Shown: positions 34,371-44,352, counted from the stretch's first letter. The stretch: 64,000 bases of DNA from an uncultured Neomegalonema sp. (GCA_937990185.1 CALKBI010000001.1:22083-86082), one strand, 5' to 3'. Numbers and translations are program-made. Notes: a model not told the origin generated them from the sequence alone.

Positions 34371-36167
34371 ATGACTGAGACCCTCACGACCCTGCGTGAT
34401 ACGTTTGGCTTTGACGGCTTTCGATCCGGTCAAGAAGAGATCGTCGATGCTGCAATGGCGGGCGAAGACTTATTGGCTATTATGCCGACGGGGGGTGGAA
34501 AGTCGCTTTGTTTTCAGCTTCCTGCGATTATCCGTGACGGGCTGACAGTAGTAGTTTCACCCCTTATTGCGCTGATGCGGGGCCAAGTAGCGCAAATGAG
34601 AGAGATCGGCGTTGCCGCGCGGTCATTGTCGTCGGGCAATACATCCGAGGAAAACGCGCTGGCGATGACCGAGGCCGAGGATGGTGCGCTGGACATGCTG
34701 TATCTGTCGCCGGAACGTCTGGCACGGCATGGGATGAAGGCATTCCTTAAACGAATTGGCGTGACGATGATTGCGGTAGACGAGGCGCATTGTGTCTCGC
34801 AATGGGGACATGATTTTCGCCCTGAATACCGAATGATCGGCGAGGTGCGTGATGCGCTGGGCGGTGTGCAGGTTTTAGCTTTTACTGCGACGGCGGATGA
34901 ACTGACCCGCAAGGATATAGAAGACAAATTATTTGCCGCAAAACCTCGCACGTTTTTGCGTGGGTTTGATCGTCCGAATATCAGCCTTGCTATGACGCCG
35001 CGCAACAATGGCAAAAAGCAGCTCCTCGATTTTCTGGCACAGCACAAAGGTGAGAGCGGTATTATCTATTGTCAGTCCCGTAAGCGCGTCGAGGATACAA
35101 CGGATCATTTGCGTAAAAACGGCATCAATGCCTTAGCGTATCATGCCGGGTTAGACCCTCAAATGCGGAGCAATACGCAAGACACATTTTTGCGCGAGGA
35201 CGGTGTGGTTGTTGTTGCGACGGTCGCTTTCGGTATGGGAATTGATAAGCCGGATGTACGGTTTGTCTTTCATATGGATTTGCCGAAAAACATCGAGGGC
35301 TATTATCAAGAAATTGGTCGCGGTGGGCGCGACGGCCTGCCTGCTACGGCACATCTGCTGTATGGCATGGGCGAGGTACGCCAATATCGGCAATGGATTG
35401 ATGAAAGTGATGCTGGCGAAGATCAGAAACGGATTGAGCGCCAAAAACTCACGGCGCTGGTTGGCCTTTGTGAAACAACGCAATGTCGTCGCACGGCTTT
35501 GCTTGGATATTTTGGTGAAGCGGCTGGCGGCTGTGGCAATTGTGATATTTGCCGGGGCGAGGTTGAGACGATTGATGGTACTGTGTTGGCTCAAAAGGCG
35601 CTGTCTGTCATTTTACGAACCCGCGAGATTTTCGGCATGGAGCATTTGATTACTGTGCTTCGCGGCGAACGCAATCCGATGTGCGATAAGCATGGTCATG
35701 CTGATTTGCCGACCTTTGGTGTGGGTGCGGATATTCCGAAAACGGAATGGCGCAGTATCTTTCGGCAGGTTTATGCAGCGGGCTATGCCAGCGTCGATGT
35801 CGAAAACTACAGCCGTTGGACTGTGACGGAAGAGGGTTGGAAAGTCTTGCGCGGGCAGCAAGCCGTTACATTGCGTAAACCGGGTAAAACTGCAAAAACG
35901 CGCGAAGCTGGTATTGATATGAGCGATGCGGATGCGGCTTTGTTTGATGACCTGAAATCGCTGCGGCGGGATCTTGCCAAAGAGCGCGATGTGCCTGCAT
36001 ACGTTATCTTTGCTGATCGGACGCTGATCGAAATGGCGTCGCTTGCGCCGATCGATGAAAATGGGTTGCGCGATGTGCATGGAGTTGGCGAGAAAAAGAT
36101 CGAACGCTATGGTGCGGCCTTCTTGGGCCGGATCAAACAGCATAAGCAACGGAGCGCAGCGGCATGA
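34371..36167 (+). CDS. recQ: ATP-dependent DNA helicase RecQ
   Basis: The 598 residues include Walker A MPTGGGKSLCFQLP, the DEAH box VDEAHCVSQWGHDFRPEY, motif VI QEIGRGGRDG, the zinc cluster (CETTQCRR...CGNCDIC), a winged helix and a C-terminal HRDC domain. It acts in recombinational repair. The first ATG is used; an upstream TTG is less likely. Its stop overlaps the start of an enoyl-CoA hydratase gene, unusual company for a helicase. Confidence 0.95.
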   Translation: MTETLTTLRDTFGFDGFRSGQEEIVDAAMAGEDLLAIMPTGGGKSLCFQLPAIIRDGLTVVVSPLIALMRGQVAQMREIGVAARSLSSGNTSEENALAMTEAEDGALDMLYLSPERLARHGMKAFLKRIGVTMIAVDEAHCVSQWGHDFRPEYRMIGEVRDALGGVQVLAFTATADELTRKDIEDKLFAAKPRTFLRGFDRPNISLAMTPRNNGKKQLLDFLAQHKGESGIIYCQSRKRVEDTTDHLRKNGINALAYHAGLDPQMRSNTQDTFLREDGVVVVATVAFGMGIDKPDVRFVFHMDLPKNIEGYYQEIGRGGRDGLPATAHLLYGMGEVRQYRQWIDESDAGEDQKRIERQKLTALVGLCETTQCRRTALLGYFGEAAGGCGNCDICRGEVETIDGTVLAQKALSVILRTREIFGMEHLITVLRGERNPMCDKHGHADLPTFGVGADIPKTEWRSIFRQVYAAGYASVDVENYSRWTVTEEGWKVLRGQQAVTLRKPGKTAKTREAGIDMSDADAALFDDLKSLRRDLAKERDVPAYVIFADRTLIEMASLAPIDENGLRDVHGVGEKKIERYGAAFLGRIKQHKQRSAAA

Positions 36168-36946
36168 CCGGGACTTTACGCATCGACAGTGATGCGCGCG
36201 GTGTTGCGACAGTCACGCTCACACGCGGTGAAAAGCACAACGCGATGAATGGTCAGATGATGACCGAGCTAACGCAGGCTGCCGCAACATTAGGGGCTGA
36301 TCCTGCGGTGCGCGCGGTTGTATTTTCCAGTGAAGGAAAGAGCTTTTCCGCTGGGGCTGATCTTGGTTGGATGCGTGAGCAAGTGGCGGCGGATCGGGCG
36401 GGCCGTATCGCCGAAGCCACGCGGCTTGCGAACATGCTGCGAGCGTTGAATGAGATGCCAAAGCCTCTCATTGCTCGGGTGCATGGTAATGCTTTCGGCG
36501 GGGGGTTGGGGATTATCAGCGTCTGCGATGTGGCGATCTGTGTTGAGGATACAAAATTCGGATTCACGGAAACGCGGCTTGGAATTATCCCCGGAACAAT
36601 TTCGCCTTATGTGATTGCGCGGATGGGCGAGGGACGTGCCCGGCAGGTTATGATGTCATCGCGGCTATTCGGCGCTGACGAAGCAAAGGATCTAGGATTG
36701 ATTGCGAAAGTTGTCACTCCGGAGAATCTCGATGCAGCGGTCGAGGCGGAGATTGCTCCCTATCTGAATGCCGCTCCTGAAGCTGTGGCTCGGGCAAAAG
36801 CACTTGTCCGCAGCTTAGGTCCGGTGATTGATGATGACGTGATTGCAGGGACCATCAATAGGTTGGTGGATACGTGGGAGACAGACGAGGCGCGGCAGGG
36901 TCTTGCCGCTTTCTTTGATAAAACGAAACCGAGTTGGGTTTCGTGA
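36164..36946 (+). CDS. liuC: Enoyl-CoA hydratase, probably methylglutaconyl-CoA hydratase
   Basis: The 260-residue crotonase-fold protein has the oxyanion loop FSAGADLGWM, characteristic of the methylglutaconyl-CoA hydratase group, and HGNAFGGGLGIISVCDVAIC with the second glycine-rich loop. It would convert 3-methylglutaconyl-CoA to HMG-CoA, feeding liuE 1.8 kb upstream. It is coupled to recQ by a 4-bp overlap, and mutS starts 22 bp after it. Confidence 0.85.
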   Translation: MTGTLRIDSDARGVATVTLTRGEKHNAMNGQMMTELTQAAATLGADPAVRAVVFSSEGKSFSAGADLGWMREQVAADRAGRIAEATRLANMLRALNEMPKPLIARVHGNAFGGGLGIISVCDVAICVEDTKFGFTETRLGIIPGTISPYVIARMGEGRARQVMMSSRLFGADEAKDLGLIAKVVTPENLDAAVEAEIAPYLNAAPEAVARAKALVRSLGPVIDDDVIAGTINRLVDTWETDEARQGLAAFFDKTKPSWVS

Positions 36947-36968
36947 TGCGATATGTGTATCCTTCCCC

Positions 36969-39605
36969 ATGAGCGCGCCAACTAAAACTGGCGGCGAAAA
37001 AATTACGCCGTCGATGCAGCAATATTTCACCGTTAAAGAACAGCATCCGAAAGCGTTGCTGTTTTTTCGTATGGGCGATTTTTATGAGCTGTTTTTTGAT
37101 GATGCCGTAAAAGCCGCCGCCGCGCTCGACATTGCATTGACCAAACGCGGCAAGCATCAGGGTGAAGATATCGCAATGTGCGGTGTGCCAGCGCATTCCG
37201 CTGAAGGGTATCTCGCGCAGCTAACCCGTAAAGGCTTTACGGTGGCCATCTGCGATCAAATGGAATCGCCTGCAGAAGCCAAGAAGCGCGGGTCAAAATC
37301 TGTTGTTCACCGTGATGTCGTTCGAGTCGTAACACCCGGTACGTTGACTGAAGACACGTTGCTGGATGCCCGCACTCATAACTTTCTCGCGGCTTACGCA
37401 GAGGTGCGCGGAGAGGCAGCACTTGGGTGGCTCGATATGTCATCGGGCGAGTTTGCCGTGTCGCGCACTGCTGATGGATTAAACGCGGAGCTTGCGCGGA
37501 TTGCGCCCTCGGAAATTCTTGTCTCTGAAAAATTCTTTGAAGATTCCGAATTGCTATCGCTTTTAGAAGAGGTCGCTCAGGTAACGCCGCTCGGCGCGGC
37601 AAGTTTTGACAGCACATCGGCTGACCGGCGGATTTGCGAGCTGTTTAAAGTCAGCTCGCTTGATGCTTACGGCGCGTTTGACCGGGCCGAGCTTTCGGCA
37701 ATGGGCGCATTGGTGGATTATGTTGCCATCACGCAAAAAGGGGCATTGCCACATATCCGTCCTCCCCGGCGGGAAGAGCTTGGTTCGGCAATGCGGATTG
37801 ATGCAGCGACGCGGCGCAATCTCGAACTGACCAAGACACTCGGCGGTGAACGTGCCGGATCGTTGCTTGCGACGATTGACCGGACTGTCACCGGTGCCGG
37901 AGCGCGCCTTCTCGCATCGCGCCTTGCTGCGCCGCTTACGGATGTAGCGACGATTGTGAGGCGGCAGGATTCGGTTTCATGCCTGCGCGATGATCCTGAT
38001 TTATCGGATACCTGCCGGAGCAGTTTGAAATCTGCTCCTGACATAGCGCGAGCTTTGTCGCGCCTTTCGCTGGGCCGGGGAGGGCCGCGCGATTTATCCG
38101 CTATGCGCGATGGGTTGGCAGCAGCAGCGACTTTAGCGCGGCGATTGGAATTGATGAATGACCTGCCTGCCGAAATCGCCGATGCGGGCGTGGCTTTGCA
38201 GGGACACGAGGCTCTGACCGATCAATTACGCGGTGCGCTCGCTGCTGACTTGCCGATGTTGGCCCGCGAGGGAGGGTTTATCGCAGCGGGTTGGAATGCT
38301 GCCCTTGATGAACTGCGCGGCTTGCGTGATGACAGCCGCCGCATTGTCCGCGACATGGAGGCTCGGCTAAAAACTGAGAGCGGCATCAATGCGCTGAAGA
38401 TCAAGTTTAACGGTGTGCTTGGGTATTTTATCGAAGTCCCTCCTGCCCATGCCGACAAGATGACAGACGAGCAATTTATCCATCGGCAAACCCTCGCAAG
38501 TGCTGTGCGGTATACGACGGGTGAGTTGGCCGATCTGGATGGCCGCATTTCAAGAGCAGGTGCGCAAGCCATCGAAGCGGAACTTGCTTTGTTTGAAGAA
38601 TTGCGGGTGGCAATTCTCGAACGCGCCCCTCAGATTTCCGCAGCGGCGGAGGCGCTGGCGGTGCTGGACACGTCGGCTGCGCTTGCAGAGCTGGCCGCAG
38701 ATGAAGGATGGATTCGCCCGCGTGTAGACGGGTCGCTCGTCTTTGCCGTGGAAGGCGCGCGGCATCCTGTTGTAGAGGCGGCATTAAAAGCCGGGGGCGA
38801 GCAGTTCGTTGCCAATGATTGCGATCTTTCGGATGAGCGGCTGTGGTTGCTTACGGGGCCTAATATGGCTGGTAAGTCCACTTTTCTCAGGCAAAACGCC
38901 TTGATTGCAGTGCTGGCGCAAATGGGGTCGTTTGTTCCGGCGCGCGCGGCACATATCGGGATTGTGGATTGCCTCTTTAGCCGTGTTGGGGCGTCGGATG
39001 ATCTGGCGCGGGGGCGTTCGACCTTTATGGTCGAGATGGTCGAAACTGCTGCGATCCTTAATCAATCCGGCGAACGTGCGTTGGTAATCCTAGATGAGAT
39101 TGGTCGGGGGACCGCGACTTTTGATGGACTAAGCATAGCTTGGGCGACTGTTGAGCATCTGCATGATGTCAATAAATGCCGGGGGCTATTCGCAACGCAT
39201 TATCACGAGTTGACCGAATTAGCGGCGCGGTTGGACGGCACAAAAAATGCGGCTATGAAAGTGGCTGAATATCAGGGCGATATTATCTTTTTGCACGAGG
39301 TCGAGCCGGGCGCAGCCACTCGCAGTTATGGCGTTCAAGTGGCGCGCAAAGCGGGTTTGCCTGCATCGGTCGTTGCCCGTGCGCGTGAAGTCCTCGAACG
39401 ATTGGAAAAAGGCGATGCCGAGGGCGGTGAGGCGCGCATACGCGCCCTTGTAGATGATTTGCCTCTTTTTGCTGCGACAGCCGTTAAAGCTGAAGCGGAA
39501 AGTGGCCCGTCTCCGGTTGATGAAGCCCTATCGTCGCTTGATCCTGATGCAATGAATCCGCGCGAGGCTCTTGATGCGCTCTATCGCCTCAAAGCTCTGA
39601 TTTAA
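36969..39605 (+). CDS. mutS: DNA mismatch repair protein MutS
   Basis: The 878 residues have the mismatch-reading Phe-X-Glu in MGDFYELFFDDA, Walker A TGPNMAGKSTFLRQNALIAV and Walker B DEIGRGTATFDGLSIAWA, with THYHELTELA in the ATPase domain. The start at MSAPTKTGG is chosen because the 42-residue extension upstream lies inside the hydratase gene. Full length, no visible defects. Confidence 0.96.
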   Translation: MSAPTKTGGEKITPSMQQYFTVKEQHPKALLFFRMGDFYELFFDDAVKAAAALDIALTKRGKHQGEDIAMCGVPAHSAEGYLAQLTRKGFTVAICDQMESPAEAKKRGSKSVVHRDVVRVVTPGTLTEDTLLDARTHNFLAAYAEVRGEAALGWLDMSSGEFAVSRTADGLNAELARIAPSEILVSEKFFEDSELLSLLEEVAQVTPLGAASFDSTSADRRICELFKVSSLDAYGAFDRAELSAMGALVDYVAITQKGALPHIRPPRREELGSAMRIDAATRRNLELTKTLGGERAGSLLATIDRTVTGAGARLLASRLAAPLTDVATIVRRQDSVSCLRDDPDLSDTCRSSLKSAPDIARALSRLSLGRGGPRDLSAMRDGLAAAATLARRLELMNDLPAEIADAGVALQGHEALTDQLRGALAADLPMLAREGGFIAAGWNAALDELRGLRDDSRRIVRDMEARLKTESGINALKIKFNGVLGYFIEVPPAHADKMTDEQFIHRQTLASAVRYTTGELADLDGRISRAGAQAIEAELALFEELRVAILERAPQISAAAEALAVLDTSAALAELAADEGWIRPRVDGSLVFAVEGARHPVVEAALKAGGEQFVANDCDLSDERLWLLTGPNMAGKSTFLRQNALIAVLAQMGSFVPARAAHIGIVDCLFSRVGASDDLARGRSTFMVEMVETAAILNQSGERALVILDEIGRGTATFDGLSIAWATVEHLHDVNKCRGLFATHYHELTELAARLDGTKNAAMKVAEYQGDIIFLHEVEPGAATRSYGVQVARKAGLPASVVARAREVLERLEKGDAEGGEARIRALVDDLPLFAATAVKAEAESGPSPVDEALSSLDPDAMNPREALDALYRLKALI

Positions 39606-39654
39606 TCATCCGCCTTTTAACCATCCATTTACCATAAAAGTTCACGCTCGCGAC

Positions 39655-40023
39655 ATGCTTGCTCCTATACGCCATTTAATCGGGTCGACCCGTTACTCCC
39701 TGCAAGGCGCGCAGGTGCTTATGCGCGAGATGGCTGCACGGATTGAAATCGGGGCTTACTTTATAGCCCTTGGTCTTTTGGCTCTTTTTGGCGCAGAGCT
39801 GCGGCACTGGATTATCATGACAGTGCTGTTTCTTATTTTATTGGCTGTTGAAGCGCTCAATACGGCGATTGAGGCAATCGTAGATCATATCTCACCGGAA
39901 CGGAGTGATTTTGCGCGTGATGCGAAAGATTTGGGGTCTGCCGGTGTGTTTTTTGTCGTGCTCGCGACCAAATGCTATTTGATCGCGGCTATCTTGAGTT
40001 CACTGGGCTTTTTTGATTTCTGA
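39655..40023 (+). CDS. dgkA: Diacylglycerol kinase, prokaryotic type
   Basis: The 122-residue membrane protein has three helices and the catalytic EALNTAIEAIVDHISPE motif with DAKDLGSAGVF. It phosphorylates diacylglycerol to phosphatidic acid in the inner membrane. It follows mutS by 49 bp. Confidence 0.93.
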   Translation: MLAPIRHLIGSTRYSLQGAQVLMREMAARIEIGAYFIALGLLALFGAELRHWIIMTVLFLILLAVEALNTAIEAIVDHISPERSDFARDAKDLGSAGVFFVVLATKCYLIAAILSSLGFFDF

Positions 40024-40031
40024 TCGCGATG

Positions 40032-40505
40032 CTAAGCACGTTGGATAAAATACCGTCCTTCCGGCACACCGTCAGGTGTGGGTAGCATCTCGAACCCCTC
40101 AAATTTAGCGTTCGTGACGATCAATGCACCCGGCGCTAGGATATTATGCAAGACGTTCCCGACAGCATCCGCTAACGGGCGGTCTTTCTCAGGGACGCCA
40201 ATGCCTAGGTCATAATGGGCGAGCGATATGGTTTGCCCGACCCGTTCCGCAAGATCTTCGATCATCGCGACCGCTTCGCCTTCAAGATACAGCTCTTTTG
40301 GTGGAATAGAGGACGGGTGCGCTTTCATCGCACGATCAATTGACCAGATGTCGCGTTCGGGTGCGATTTCGCTCAAGTGATGGTATGTCCGCCCGTTTCC
40401 AAGGCCAATATCAAGGAATTGCCCTTCGGGTGCGTGGTCAACAGCCCAGCCCAAACAGTCTCTTTGGGCGGTGAGGCGACGAATAACACTATCTAATCTG
40501 CTCAT
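40032..40505 (-). CDS. Class I SAM-dependent methyltransferase-like protein
   Basis: The 157-residue protein has a Rossmann motif I FLDIGLGNGRTYHHL (about 31-45) and an acidic residue at the end of strand 2 (WSIDRAMKAH). The start is the ATG with GGAAG upstream. It is short for a methyltransferase, and no clear catalytic motif IV is present, so the acceptor is unknown. It is encoded head-to-head with pgsA. Confidence 0.7.
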   Translation of the reverse strand: MSRLDSVIRRLTAQRDCLGWAVDHAPEGQFLDIGLGNGRTYHHLSEIAPERDIWSIDRAMKAHPSSIPPKELYLEGEAVAMIEDLAERVGQTISLAHYDLGIGVPEKDRPLADAVGNVLHNILAPGALIVTNAKFEGFEMLPTPDGVPEGRYFIQRA

Positions 40506-40546
40506 CACAGCTTCCTATGAGGCGTTTCAGTCGCTATCAAGGCCCA

Positions 40547-41188
40547 ATGATCTGGACTGTACCTAATATACTCACGATTATTCGTGTTATCGCTGCGCCT
40601 TTCGTCGCGTTGTCTTTTGCTGTCTTTGAGCGTCCCTTTGCTGATTGGTTTGCATTTTGCCTGTTTATGGGCGCGGCATTTACCGATTTTGTTGATGGCT
40701 GGTATGCGCGGAAATTCAACGCCACCAGTGCATTTGGTAAGATGCTCGATCCGATTGCGGATAAAGCGATGGTGATCATTGCGCTTTTCTCGCTTGCGGT
40801 GCTCTACGGTGTGAATTGGTGGTTTGCAATTCCTGCAACAGTGATTCTGCTGCGGGAAGTGCTGGTTTCCGGGCTGCGGGAATACCTTGGCGATATCAAG
40901 CTCGACGTGACCAATCTGGCGAAATGGAAGACGACTGCCCAAATGTGTGCGATTGGCGGTTTGTTCCTCGCTGCGGGTTGGAACACTTATTTTGATGTTG
41001 CGGATGTCAAAGCCGCCGGAGAGCTTGCCACACGCAAGATGAAGATTGCGCGGGTTGGCGGCGGTTATGTCTTCTATCTGTCTATGGGCCTGCTTTGGGT
41101 AGCTGCTGCGCTGACTTTGATTACCGGCTGGGATTATTTCCGCAAAGGCATGCGTTATATCCGTGAGGCGGATGGAGTCGCGTCATGA
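40547..41188 (+). CDS. pgsA: Phosphatidylglycerophosphate synthase
   Basis: The 213-residue membrane enzyme carries the CDP-alcohol phosphotransferase motif DGWYARKFNATSAFGKMLDP plus IADK (DGX2ARX8GX3DX3D satisfied). It opens with MIWTVPNILTIIRV, the family N-terminus, preceded by AAGG; an ATG 30 bp upstream is possible. It makes PGP from CDP-diacylglycerol. Its stop overlaps the next small gene by 4 bp. Confidence 0.9.
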   Translation: MIWTVPNILTIIRVIAAPFVALSFAVFERPFADWFAFCLFMGAAFTDFVDGWYARKFNATSAFGKMLDPIADKAMVIIALFSLAVLYGVNWWFAIPATVILLREVLVSGLREYLGDIKLDVTNLAKWKTTAQMCAIGGLFLAAGWNTYFDVADVKAAGELATRKMKIARVGGGYVFYLSMGLLWVAAALTLITGWDYFRKGMRYIREADGVAS

Positions 41189-41430
41189 TTGGACCTTTGC
41201 TCGGGGTGATCGTGTTGATCGCCGTGGTCGTATTTTACAATCGGCGGCGGGGCGTCGGACTCGGCAATAACCAACCAAAGCCGATCAAACGTCATTGCAA
41301 ATGGGTCGCAACAGGTGATCCTGAACGCCGTTTGCGCGAGTATCGCTGCGATACGTGCGGGGTGACCGGGTATTCATCAACAGGAAATCCGCCTGTTGAA
41401 TGCAAGCAGGGTTTAAAAACCGGAAGCTGA
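41185..41430 (+). CDS. Small membrane-anchored protein with a CxxC pair
   Basis: The 81-residue protein has one N-terminal helix (about 2-17), a basic segment (YNRRRGVG) and a possible zinc site made of CKW, CDTCG and VECK. It is coupled to pgsA (ATGA). I do not recognise it. Confidence 0.65.
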   Translation: MIGPLLGVIVLIAVVVFYNRRRGVGLGNNQPKPIKRHCKWVATGDPERRLREYRCDTCGVTGYSSTGNPPVECKQGLKTGS

Positions 41431-41557
41431 AGGCACTCCGTACCCTGGGGTCCACAGTTTGTTGATTTGCCAACGTAGTTTGCCTCTAACAAGGCTGCGG
41501 CATTGACGCGATGCAACAAAAACATAGCTTGCATTCTGTTCCCCTTCGGAGATTCGG

Positions 41558-42667
41558 ATGCTAGACGACACAAACCAAACAAATCTTGAGATGCACCACC
41601 CCGGCGAAGTTGGACGCCTGCAACATGCGGACTCTGATCATCCGGCTGTCCCGCGCGGCAAGGTGGGTATTCTGGTTGCGAATCTCGGAACGCCTGATGG
41701 AACAGATTATTGGTCCATGCGGCGCTATCTCAAAGAGTTCCTGAGTGATCGACGTGTCGTGGATGTGAATCGCGCGCTTTGGTGGCCTCTTTTAAATCTC
41801 GTCATTCTGACCAAACGTCCGTTTAGCTCCGGCGAGGCTTACAAGTCTATCTGGAACGAGGAAGCAAACGAGTCGCCGTTGCTGACGATCACAAAGGACC
41901 AGGTCGTAAAACTGAAAGATAAACTTCACGGACTTTATGGGGATCAGGTCGAAGTCGATTTCTGCATGCGTTATGGCAATCCTTCGACCATTCACAAAAT
42001 TAAAGAGATGCAGGAGAAGGGCTGTGAGCGGATTGTCTTCTTTCCGCTCTATCCACAATACGCTGCGCCAACAACGGGCACGGCCAATGATCAAGCTTTC
42101 AATGCGCTACAAAAACTAAGATGGCAGCCTTATATTCGGACTGTGCCTGCATATTATGAGCATTCCGGTTATATCGGCTCGCTCGCGAATGTTTTGAAAG
42201 AGCATATGGCGGAACGCGAAGCCAAAGGCGAAGGCAAACCTGATGTGGTGGTTGCCTCCTATCACGGAGTTCCGCTGCGCTATTTGATGTCTGGTGATCC
42301 CTATCATTGCCAATGCCAAAAAACGACGCGCTTGCTGCGTGAGTATCTTGGTTGGGACAAAGACTACTTGGAGACAACATTCCAATCTTTGTTCGGTAAG
42401 GAAGAATGGCTGCGGCCTTATTCTGTTGAACGTGTCGCCGAGCTTGCCAAAGAAGGGAAAAAGGATCTGGTGATCTTTGCCCCCGGATTTTCGGCAGATT
42501 GCGTTGAGACTCTGGAAGAGATCAACGAGGAAATCAGGGAAGCCTTTGAAGAAGCGGGCGGCGAGCGCTTCACCTATTTGCCGTGTCTGAACGACCGCGA
42601 TGATCACATCGATATGTTGGTCGATGTGATCGGCAATGAAGCTCAGGGATGGCTGCAACGGAATTGA
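41558..42667 (+). CDS. hemH: Ferrochelatase
   Basis: The 369 residues carry LVANLGTPDGTDYWSMRRYLKEFL at the start, PLYPQYAAPTTGT, the catalytic His in VASYHGVPLRY, and the conserved VIFAPGFSADCVETLEEI. It inserts iron into protoporphyrin IX. A GGAG site precedes the start. The N-terminus is about 40 residues longer than minimal family members. Haem supply fits the cytochrome in this window. Confidence 0.95.
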   Translation: MLDDTNQTNLEMHHPGEVGRLQHADSDHPAVPRGKVGILVANLGTPDGTDYWSMRRYLKEFLSDRRVVDVNRALWWPLLNLVILTKRPFSSGEAYKSIWNEEANESPLLTITKDQVVKLKDKLHGLYGDQVEVDFCMRYGNPSTIHKIKEMQEKGCERIVFFPLYPQYAAPTTGTANDQAFNALQKLRWQPYIRTVPAYYEHSGYIGSLANVLKEHMAEREAKGEGKPDVVVASYHGVPLRYLMSGDPYHCQCQKTTRLLREYLGWDKDYLETTFQSLFGKEEWLRPYSVERVAELAKEGKKDLVIFAPGFSADCVETLEEINEEIREAFEEAGGERFTYLPCLNDRDDHIDMLVDVIGNEAQGWLQRN

Positions 42668-42736
42668 GTGCCGCTATTTTTACTCATTGCAAGGATAAGA
42701 GCGAATAGAGCAATAAGCACGAGAAGACATTAGCTT

Positions 42737-43930
42737 TTATCCCGGTTTCTTGAATCGTGAGAAACGGGACCAGTTAACTTTAACCCCAAGAATTAATAAG
42801 ATTATTACGGATAATACTGTTGCAGCAGCACCAGCAAAAATCATGAAATGATAGATGTTTATGCTTTTGCCAGTGTCTTTAAGTTTCTCATTTTCCAATC
42901 TGAGTACGATCAGTCGATTTGGGTTGTCCGTAGCAACTTTTATTGGAATTTGATCTCCCACTGATAGTGAGCGAACGTTTAAGAAGCTCGCAGAACTAAC
43001 TTTTTCTTGCTCCCCCTTTTTCGGATGGTCGTATTTTAGATGGTAGTCAGTGATCTCTGCGATTTTGTATTGTTCTTCTGAGCGGCTTTCAGCAATCGCA
43101 CGTGCTTGCGCGCATGGAAGTTTTTGAGTCAGTTCAAATTTGAGGAGACCTCCGTCAACGGGTGAAAGGCGGCAATGGTTTTCAATTTCAGTAATTTCTG
43201 CATTAGTGTTTATATATTCGATGTCATCACCGCTTGATGAAAATGAAAACCATGCTCCCATGGCCATTACGGTGAGGCCGAAAGTAACGCCGTGAAACGA
43301 CCATCGAGCTAGAAAAGCTCTGAAGCCGCTGGCTGCTTCGCCAATTTTTCCGCCTTTATTGCTTCCTTTAAGATAGAGAAAGGGGGGGCGTTTGTTCGCA
43401 TTTTTTGCTGGCGGCCATGCAAACGCTGCAAGCAGTACGAGGATTCCTGCAGTGATCCCCAGTGATGAGAGTGTTTCATGAGAACCAACTCTCGGATTAT
43501 CCCCGCTTCCAACGGCAATTTTTGTGCTATCTCCAATTGTTAGATGATCAATGCGTAACGACACTGATTGGCTAAGCTCGCGCTTATGATTCTTGCCGTC
43601 TGGCCCGATCCATTCGACGATAGCGAAGCGAGTGCGATCAACTTTGAATAACCGTTCGGTGGATGTATTTTTTGTGTTTTCTGCCTCTTCACAGGATTCG
43701 GCAGGCTGACTTTTTCTGTCACCTTCTTGTTGCCAAACCAAACTACACTCATCGCGAAAGTCGATAATTTCAGCCTGAACAGTATTCAATGTGAAGAAAT
43801 TTACGACATTGCCGATGAAGCCAATACTCAGAAATATCCCAAAGATAAGAGCTAAAATTCCGATAGATCCGACATGAGCAATATAGCGCCCAATCCATGT
43901 TTTCGGCTGCTTTTTTGAAAAGAGGCCCAT
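42737..43930 (-). CDS. DUF3592-like membrane protein with an internal duplication
   Basis: The 397-residue protein has four membrane helices (about 15-45, 150-170, 213-232 and 360-385). Two similar halves each have the order helix, extracytoplasmic domain with two cysteines, helix. Each soluble domain ends with a phrase of the type SLRIDHLTIGDSTKIAV / NVRSLSVGDQIPIKV. The ATG with GGAG upstream is preferred over a TTG six bases earlier. DUF3592 is my closest match; function unknown. The DNA is somewhat AT-richer than its neighbours. Confidence 0.65.
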   Translation of the reverse strand: MGLFSKKQPKTWIGRYIAHVGSIGILALIFGIFLSIGFIGNVVNFFTLNTVQAEIIDFRDECSLVWQQEGDRKSQPAESCEEAENTKNTSTERLFKVDRTRFAIVEWIGPDGKNHKRELSQSVSLRIDHLTIGDSTKIAVGSGDNPRVGSHETLSSLGITAGILVLLAAFAWPPAKNANKRPPFLYLKGSNKGGKIGEAASGFRAFLARWSFHGVTFGLTVMAMGAWFSFSSSGDDIEYINTNAEITEIENHCRLSPVDGGLLKFELTQKLPCAQARAIAESRSEEQYKIAEITDYHLKYDHPKKGEQEKVSSASFLNVRSLSVGDQIPIKVATDNPNRLIVLRLENEKLKDTGKSINIYHFMIFAGAAATVLSVIILLILGVKVNWSRFSRFKKPG

Positions 43931-44010
43931 AAACAATTTCTCCAGTTAATAATGAAGTGCGAATATATCGGTGGTATTTTTCTTGAATTGCAACCTACAA
44001 GGCGGAAAAT

Positions 44011-44352
44011 CTAATGCATCCGCGATCCATTCGGAACGGTTTGATCTGCTCCTAGTAAAACGATGTCGCCGTTTCCGTCGGAAAGACCAAGCGTCAGGAC
44101 TTCAGACATAAAGGGTCCGATTTGACGGGGTGGGAAGTTGACCACTGCCATAACTTGCCGTCCGACAAGCGCTTCTGCCTCGTAATGCACCGTGATCTGA
44201 GCTGAAGATTTTTTGACGCCAATCTCATCGCCAAAATCTATTTTTAGTTTATAGGCGGGCTTACGCGCTTCGGGAAACGGCACAGCCTCAACAATCGTAC
44301 CGGCTCTGATATCGACTTTTAGAAAGTCATCGAAAGAAATTGTCTCTGACAT
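44011..44352 (-). CDS. csaA: CsaA-type tRNA-binding (OB-fold) protein
   Basis: The 113-residue protein is a single tRNA-binding domain: FLKVDIRAGTIVEAVPFPEARKPAYKL, VVNFPPRQIGPFMSEVLTLG and GADQTVPNGSRMH. CsaA is reported as a chaperone with protein-export links. It has the full family length. Confidence 0.92.
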   Translation of the reverse strand: MSETISFDDFLKVDIRAGTIVEAVPFPEARKPAYKLKIDFGDEIGVKKSSAQITVHYEAEALVGRQVMAVVNFPPRQIGPFMSEVLTLGLSDGNGDIVLLGADQTVPNGSRMH

